Shown piece after piece: positions 59,597-64,000 of a DNA stretch of 64,000 nucleotides. Numbering within the stretch: position 1 is the first letter of the stretch; each line of letters begins with the position of its first letter. The notes beneath the pieces are model-generated. The model was not told the DNA's origin and did not search any database. It saw nothing but the letters and a program-made list of their open reading frames with translations. The DNA comes from Methanomassiliicoccales archaeon. Lineage in GTDB: Archaea > Thermoplasmatota > Thermoplasmata > Methanomassiliicoccales > UBA472. A program made the position numbers and the translations under genes. Location: NCBI GenBank assembly GCA_026394375.1, contig JAPKYJ010000027.1, forward strand, positions 1 to 64,000, given 5' to 3'.

Positions 59597-61273
59597 ATGG
59601 CAGTGAGCGAGAAGGAACGGGCCATGGCCGCGGACGCGGGTTTGGAGGAACGCAGGTCAGAGCTCAAGGCCGGCTATATGAAACTCCTCCTGCGGATGAA
59701 GAAGAAGCCCATGAAAGTGCGCGTCGCCAGCAAGGTGACGACCGAAACGGACGTGATCACCGATATCCCCCCGATCTCCGACCCCAACATCGACGAGGTG
59801 GAGATCAACGCCGTCCTCGACCCCTACAGCTTCGTCAGGATCAAATACGACAACATGGCCTCGGAGTACCTCTACGAGGTCATAGAACCCACGCTCTCTG
59901 AGGACGAACGCTCCTTGCTAGATGTGCTGAAGAGCGCCCTAATAATGACCCTGAACCTGACCCCGCTGAGCACGCCCAAGGAGAAAGAGGTCATCGTCAA
60001 GGAAGGCACGGAGGAGCTTATGCGCAAATTCGGCATAAGCCTCAACCCGATATCAAAGGAGCGCATCTTCTACTACCTGCGCCGAGATTTCATCGGGTAT
60101 GGGGTCATCGACCCGATGATGGTCGATCCCAACGTGGAGGATTGCTCCTGTGATGGGGTGGACATTCCGTTCTTCATCTTCCATCGGAAATATGGCTCGA
60201 TCCGCAGCAACATCAGGTTCGAGAAGGAGAACGAGCTTGATTCTTTCGTGATCTGGCTGGCGCAGAAGTGCGGCAAGCACATCTCCGTGGCCGATCCGCT
60301 GCTCGATGCCACCATACCTGACGGTTCGAGGCTGAACGCCACTCTAGGCAAGCACGTGACCAAGCGGGGTTCCTCTTTCACCATCAGGCGCTTCAAGGAG
60401 AACCCGTTCACTCCCATCGACCTGCTCAAGTTCAAGACCATGAGCACCGACATGATGGCCTACTTGTGGACCGCTACCGAGTACGGCAGCTCGATGCTGG
60501 TCTGCGGCGGCACCGCATCGGGCAAGACCACCACTTTGAACGCGGTATTGCTCTTCATCCCTCCGCAGATGAAGATCGTGAGCATCGAGGACACCCGTGA
60601 GCTGAACCTGCCGCACGAGAACTGGATCCCGGCGCTGACCAGGGAGGGCTTCGGCGGCAAGAAATCGTCTTCGACCGGAGGCATCGACATGTTCGACCTC
60701 CTCACCTCCGCCTTGAGGCAAAGGCCGCAGTACCTGATGGTCGGCGAGGTCCGAGGCAAGGAGGCCTATGTGGTGTTCCAGGCCATGGCCACGGGCAAGA
60801 CCGCCTATTCCACTTTCCACGCAGAGGATGTGCAGGCGATGGTGCACCGCATGGAGAACGATCCTATAAATCTGCCCCGTGCTCTCTTGACCGCCCTGGA
60901 CATCGTGCTGTTGCAGGCGCAGGTGAAGGTGGGCACCAAGATGACCCGGCGGGTGAAATCGCTCACGGAGATCGTGGGCATGGACCCGGAGACCGGCGAG
61001 CTGATCACCAACTCCGTCTATACTTGGAACCCGGCGGACGACACCTTCAACTTCTCCGGCCACTCCTACGTTTACGAGAAAGTGCGCACCATCCGCAACT
61101 GGTCGCCCAGGGAGATGGAGCGCGAGGTGAAACGCCGGGTGGACATCTTGGAATACATGAAGAAGTCCGGGTTCGACAACTATCGGCAGGTGGCCAAGAT
61201 CATCTCCGCCTACTACAAGGACCCGGAGAAATTGGGCAAGGAGATACGAGAGAAACTGCAGCAGATGGGCTGA
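59597..61273 (+). CDS. Type II/IV secretion ATPase 2 (TadA/GspE-like)
   Basis: A 558-residue motor ATPase, a paralogue of ATPase 1. It has the same order: an N-terminal domain with DPYSFVRIKYDN and FIGYGVIDPMM, Walker A CGGTASGKT (P-loop 304-311), IEDTRELNLPHENW, LMVGEVRGKE and ATGKTAYSTFHAE. The His-box residue after ATG is Lys here where ATPase 1 has His. Fully intact. The N-terminal 80 residues differ from ATPase 1, as would be needed for a different partner. Last gene before a terminator, so the two motors flank one membrane-platform pair. Confidence 0.93.
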   Translation: MAVSEKERAMAADAGLEERRSELKAGYMKLLLRMKKKPMKVRVASKVTTETDVITDIPPISDPNIDEVEINAVLDPYSFVRIKYDNMASEYLYEVIEPTLSEDERSLLDVLKSALIMTLNLTPLSTPKEKEVIVKEGTEELMRKFGISLNPISKERIFYYLRRDFIGYGVIDPMMVDPNVEDCSCDGVDIPFFIFHRKYGSIRSNIRFEKENELDSFVIWLAQKCGKHISVADPLLDATIPDGSRLNATLGKHVTKRGSSFTIRRFKENPFTPIDLLKFKTMSTDMMAYLWTATEYGSSMLVCGGTASGKTTTLNAVLLFIPPQMKIVSIEDTRELNLPHENWIPALTREGFGGKKSSSTGGIDMFDLLTSALRQRPQYLMVGEVRGKEAYVVFQAMATGKTAYSTFHAEDVQAMVHRMENDPINLPRALLTALDIVLLQAQVKVGTKMTRRVKSLTEIVGMDPETGELITNSVYTWNPADDTFNFSGHSYVYEKVRTIRNWSPREMEREVKRRVDILEYMKKSGFDNYRQVAKIISAYYKDPEKLGKEIREKLQQMG

Positions 61274-61279
61274 AAGCCC

Positions 61280-61298
61280 CCCTTTTCATTTCTTTTAC
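61280..61298 (+). terminator. T-rich terminator of the pilus operon
   Basis: A pyrimidine tract with several T runs (CTTTTCATTTCTTTTACTT) begins within 10 bases of the ATPase 2 stop. Confidence 0.5.
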
Positions 61299-61378
61299 TT
61301 CAGGCGACTTCACAGGCTCGGTCAGAGTAACAATAGACTTAGATCGCTCCTTCGACGGAGCGTCGACGGACGCTCAAG

Positions 61379-61420
61379 GTCAAAAAGAAATAGAGAATAA
61401 AGATGAAAGGAAAAGGGTTT
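61379..61420 (-). terminator. T-rich terminator of the CARDB gene
   Basis: On the minus strand this stretch, 14 bases past the CARDB stop, contains many T runs (CTTTTCCTTTC and TTCTTTTT). The two T-rich tracts separate the convergent transcripts. Confidence 0.45.
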
Positions 61421-61433
61421 GGGATCTCTGCGC

Positions 61434-64000
61434 TCAGCCCGACGGGGGCGCCTGGTCGCTCGGTCCTTCGGTCGAGGGTTGCTCGGGCAGCTCTTCCTCG
61501 GATTTGGGCTCCTCCGGCTTCGCCTCCTTCTTGGGGATGAGCTTCTTCTCCGCCGGCCGCCTGACGATGCGGCGCATCGGCTTCTGCTCCCCTTCCGTCG
61601 GCGACTCCACGCCCTCGACCTTCTGATCGAAGACCGTCCCGCACTTGTGGCACACCGTCGAGCCCTTGGGGTTCAAGGTGCCGCAGACCGGGCAGGGGAA
61701 GGCGGTGGCACCGGTGGCGGTCTTGCGCTTCTCCTCTTCCTGGGAGAGCCACTTCTCGAAGCTCACGTAGGTGGGCTGCTTCTTCCACCACTCCATGAAC
61801 CGGGACTCGTTGTACTTCTTGCCCAGGGCCGCCTTGCCTTGCTCGCGGAACGTGTCCACGTGGGCTCCATACTGCTGGCGCATGCCGCGGATGAACTCGT
61901 CCTCTTCCTCCGCCAATGGTTCGGTGACGAACCGGGCCCCGCACTCCGGACACTCGGCTGCGGTGACGGGGATCCAGGCTCCGCACTGGCTGCACTTCGC
62001 CGTTCCGGTCTCGAACTCGGTGCCGCACTTGGGGCACTTCTTCGAGCTCTCAGGTATCAGCGCGCCGCACTCACCGCACTCCACCATCTTGCCCAGTCCG
62101 TACCGGTACAGATAGATGGAGAAGGCGATGATGATCGCCAGGACGAACAGGATGATGAGGATCCAGACCCAGAATGGCATGCTGGTCTCGCCCGCCTGCG
62201 CTGTGACTTTGATGTCCTGATGGTTCTCGTACGGCTGGCCGCCCAGAGTCACCTGGATGTAGACGCGGTAATCGCCTTGCAGGTTCGCTAGCACGTGCAC
62301 CGTCACCGAGTAGTAGCCGTTCGCTGCGGTGGTCTGGGTCACACCGATGACCAGGGTCTGACCGGCCATGTCCCTCAGTATGGCGGTGACCTGAGCGCCT
62401 TGCAACGGCTGCGGGTCGGCGGTTGACTTCTTGACGTACCCATAGATCGATATGTCCACGTCCGGTTTGTACTCAGAGCCAGAAGGCAGATTTATCTCGA
62501 TGACCGGGGTGGCTTGCTTGACCTGGAACAACCTATCTACCTGGTTGTTCAGCTCCGATACTTCCAGTATCTGGTTCAACGGGTCGATGGCCGCCCTGAG
62601 GGTGTAGTTGCCCTTGGTAACGGTGACGCGCCAGGTCAACTGGAGTACCTTCGATTCGTTAGGCAGGAACGTGCTCGTCACATTGCCGAGGCTCCACAGT
62701 ACGCCATCGGTACCGTTGATCCTGAACTGCACGCGCACGTTAGGAGCGCCCGAATAGCCGTCATTCTTGACGGTCACCCAGAGCACCAGCGTCTGGCCTT
62801 CGGTGGTGTTGTTCACGCTTTGACCGCCGGAGGTGACGTCGATGCCGCCCACGAATTGCAGGTCCGGCCGCATGTCGATGACCCGGACCGAGGCGCTGAA
62901 CGTTCCGCTGGCATGCCCGATCTTCCGCACCTGGTTCAGCGGGTCCACCTGCACGGTTATGGTGCGGTCCTGGACCTTGCCGGCGGTGTTGGGGGTGACC
63001 TGCCACTGGCCGCGCTTGATGATCGTCTGTTGCGGATCTATCTGGCCTATGATCTCTTGGTCGATGAGCGTACCCGTGCCCGCCGCTCCGAGCCAGTAGT
63101 AGACCAGCACCTGGGTGGCCGTCGTTTCGCCAACGTTGGTCACGGTGGCGTCTATGTAGAGCAGATCGCCAACATGAGGTGTGTTGGGAGTGAACTGCAG
63201 GCCCGTGGCGGAGAAGTCAGCGTAGTTGCGCACCGTCACTGGGTAGGAAACATTGTTGTTCGAATGGATGTGCTCAGGGATTGGCGGGATGCCCACGTTC
63301 AGCTTGATTAGCATGGTGTGCGCACCCGGCACGGTCGGCGTCCAGCTCACCGCTGCGCTCGCAGTGCCTCCAGCGGCCACCTTGGTTATCATGAAGTAGC
63401 GAATCGCTGGCTGCGGTCCGATCGGCACGATGTCGGTCAGGCTCCAGTTCAGGCTGTTTGCGTCCTTATCCCCGATGTTGTGCACCACGATGCTGATGGA
63501 TGAGCTGGTGTTCGTAGTAGGAGATAGCGGCACGACCGTCACATCGATCATAGATATGGACAGCTCGGCGATGCCCCATACGTTCACAGTGGTCCAGTTC
63601 TCATTGTTGTGCTTGTTCATCTCCGGGATGGCGCCCTCCGGGTCCAGTATCACGGATAGATTGTGCTTGCCCGGATTGACAGCGGTCCAAACGGTCTGCA
63701 ACTGCACCGTCTGGTGCGGCACGATCTTGGGGATTATGATGTCTATGATCGTGGCCATGTTGTCACTGAAGTTGTCCCTGAAGCGCACCAGGACGTTGTT
63801 GGCCGGGACCACTCCTATGTTGGAGACATAGGTGGTCAGCGTGACCAGATCTCCCCGATTGGGATTGGTGCCGTTGGGGCTTGTCACGTAGAAAGGCGGG
63901 TCCAGGTCCGGCAGCGCTCCTGCGACGAGGAGCTGCACGAACTTGTCGTTCTGCAACAGTGGCTCGCTATAGGGCGCCAATGATGCGGGCGTGTACCTTA
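61434..64000 (-). CDS. CARDB-repeat surface protein with cytoplasmic zinc ribbons (partial)
   Basis: At least 850 residues; the frame is open through the window end, so the N-terminus is missing. About 600 residues are repeated CARDB/Ig-like adhesion domains (TYVSNIGVVPANNVLVRF, VHNIGDKDANSLNW, VTNVGETTATQVLV and VKNDGYSGAPNVRVQF are repeat starts). One membrane helix follows (WVWILIILFVLAIIIAFSIYL). The roughly 200-residue tail lies inside the cell and has three zinc ribbons (CGECG/CPKCG, CSQCG/CPECG, CPVCG/CHKCG) and a charged end. An adhesin-like protein with inner regulatory or anchoring ribbons; its convergence with the pilus operon suggests but does not prove a link. Confidence 0.85.
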   Translation of the reverse strand, partial: RYTPASLAPYSEPLLQNDKFVQLLVAGALPDLDPPFYVTSPNGTNPNRGDLVTLTTYVSNIGVVPANNVLVRFRDNFSDNMATIIDIIIPKIVPHQTVQLQTVWTAVNPGKHNLSVILDPEGAIPEMNKHNNENWTTVNVWGIAELSISMIDVTVVPLSPTTNTSSSISIVVHNIGDKDANSLNWSLTDIVPIGPQPAIRYFMITKVAAGGTASAAVSWTPTVPGAHTMLIKLNVGIPPIPEHIHSNNNVSYPVTVRNYADFSATGLQFTPNTPHVGDLLYIDATVTNVGETTATQVLVYYWLGAAGTGTLIDQEIIGQIDPQQTIIKRGQWQVTPNTAGKVQDRTITVQVDPLNQVRKIGHASGTFSASVRVIDMRPDLQFVGGIDVTSGGQSVNNTTEGQTLVLWVTVKNDGYSGAPNVRVQFRINGTDGVLWSLGNVTSTFLPNESKVLQLTWRVTVTKGNYTLRAAIDPLNQILEVSELNNQVDRLFQVKQATPVIEINLPSGSEYKPDVDISIYGYVKKSTADPQPLQGAQVTAILRDMAGQTLVIGVTQTTAANGYYSVTVHVLANLQGDYRVYIQVTLGGQPYENHQDIKVTAQAGETSMPFWVWILIILFVLAIIIAFSIYLYRYGLGKMVECGECGALIPESSKKCPKCGTEFETGTAKCSQCGAWIPVTAAECPECGARFVTEPLAEEEDEFIRGMRQQYGAHVDTFREQGKAALGKKYNESRFMEWWKKQPTYVSFEKWLSQEEEKRKTATGATAFPCPVCGTLNPKGSTVCHKCGTVFDQKVEGVESPTEGEQKPMRRIVRRPAEKKLIPKKEAKPEEPKSEEELPEQPSTEGPSDQAPPSG

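Noticed and set aside
1-64000. CRISPR arrays, integrases or a prophage
   Set aside because: No regularly spaced direct repeats, no integrase-type genes and no phage structural genes were seen; the tRNAs are not flanked by attachment-like repeats that I could find.

Overview
This window looks like the chromosome of a mesophilic, fairly GC-rich archaeon, most plausibly of the Thermoplasmatota. The evidence is the set of archaeal genes: FtsZ, a split GMP synthetase subunit B, an Lhr-type helicase, deoxyhypusine synthase, a DUF531 protein, archaeal-type pilus motors, an intron-containing tRNA-Phe, and TATA boxes placed so close to many start codons that leaderless mRNAs are likely. The lineage is inferred; no rRNA is present.

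Layout. 1-2.4 kb: a possibly structured stretch, a CAU tRNA, a flavodoxin and GMP synthetase subunit B. 2.5-7.5 kb: a minus-strand histidine-degradation operon (urocanase, imidazolonepropionase, bifunctional FtcD), which implies tetrahydrofolate-linked conversion of histidine to glutamate. 7.5-8.2 kb: an internally deleted insertion sequence with both inverted ends and target duplications. 8.3-33 kb: mostly single housekeeping and redox genes: QueG-like Fe-S protein, ABC-F protein, FkbM methyltransferase next to a broken flavin-reductase gene, pirin, a Lon-like protease with a degenerate ATP site, MFS transporter, thioredoxin, FtsZ, PAS protein, SOUL protein, radical SAM protein, peroxiredoxin, aldo/keto reductase, arsenate reductase, HNH nuclease, and several small genes.

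33-40.5 kb: a seven-gene minus-strand operon for a membrane complex related to group 4 [NiFe] hydrogenases and complex I. The large subunit has lost all four nickel-binding cysteines, while the small-subunit cluster ligands remain. It should therefore be an ion-pumping oxidoreductase that is not a hydrogenase (Ehr-like). An HdrD-like Fe-S protein and a rubrerythrin-like protein follow nearby.

43-51.6 kb: an Lhr-type helicase beside a chagasin-like protease inhibitor, FAH-family hydrolase, RlmE, PurM, DUF531, deoxyhypusine synthase and small conserved proteins. 51.8-64 kb: a coiled-coil RecA/KaiC-like protein, tRNA-Phe, then a type IV filament/Tad-like operon with a pilin-like protein, secretion ATPase 1, TadB-like and TadC-like membrane proteins and secretion ATPase 2. 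A convergent gene for a large CARDB surface protein with cytoplasmic zinc ribbons runs off the window end.

The strongest candidates for new biology are the nickel-less hydrogenase-like complex (with an odd His-for-Cys change in its ferredoxin subunit) and the two-motor pilus operon.
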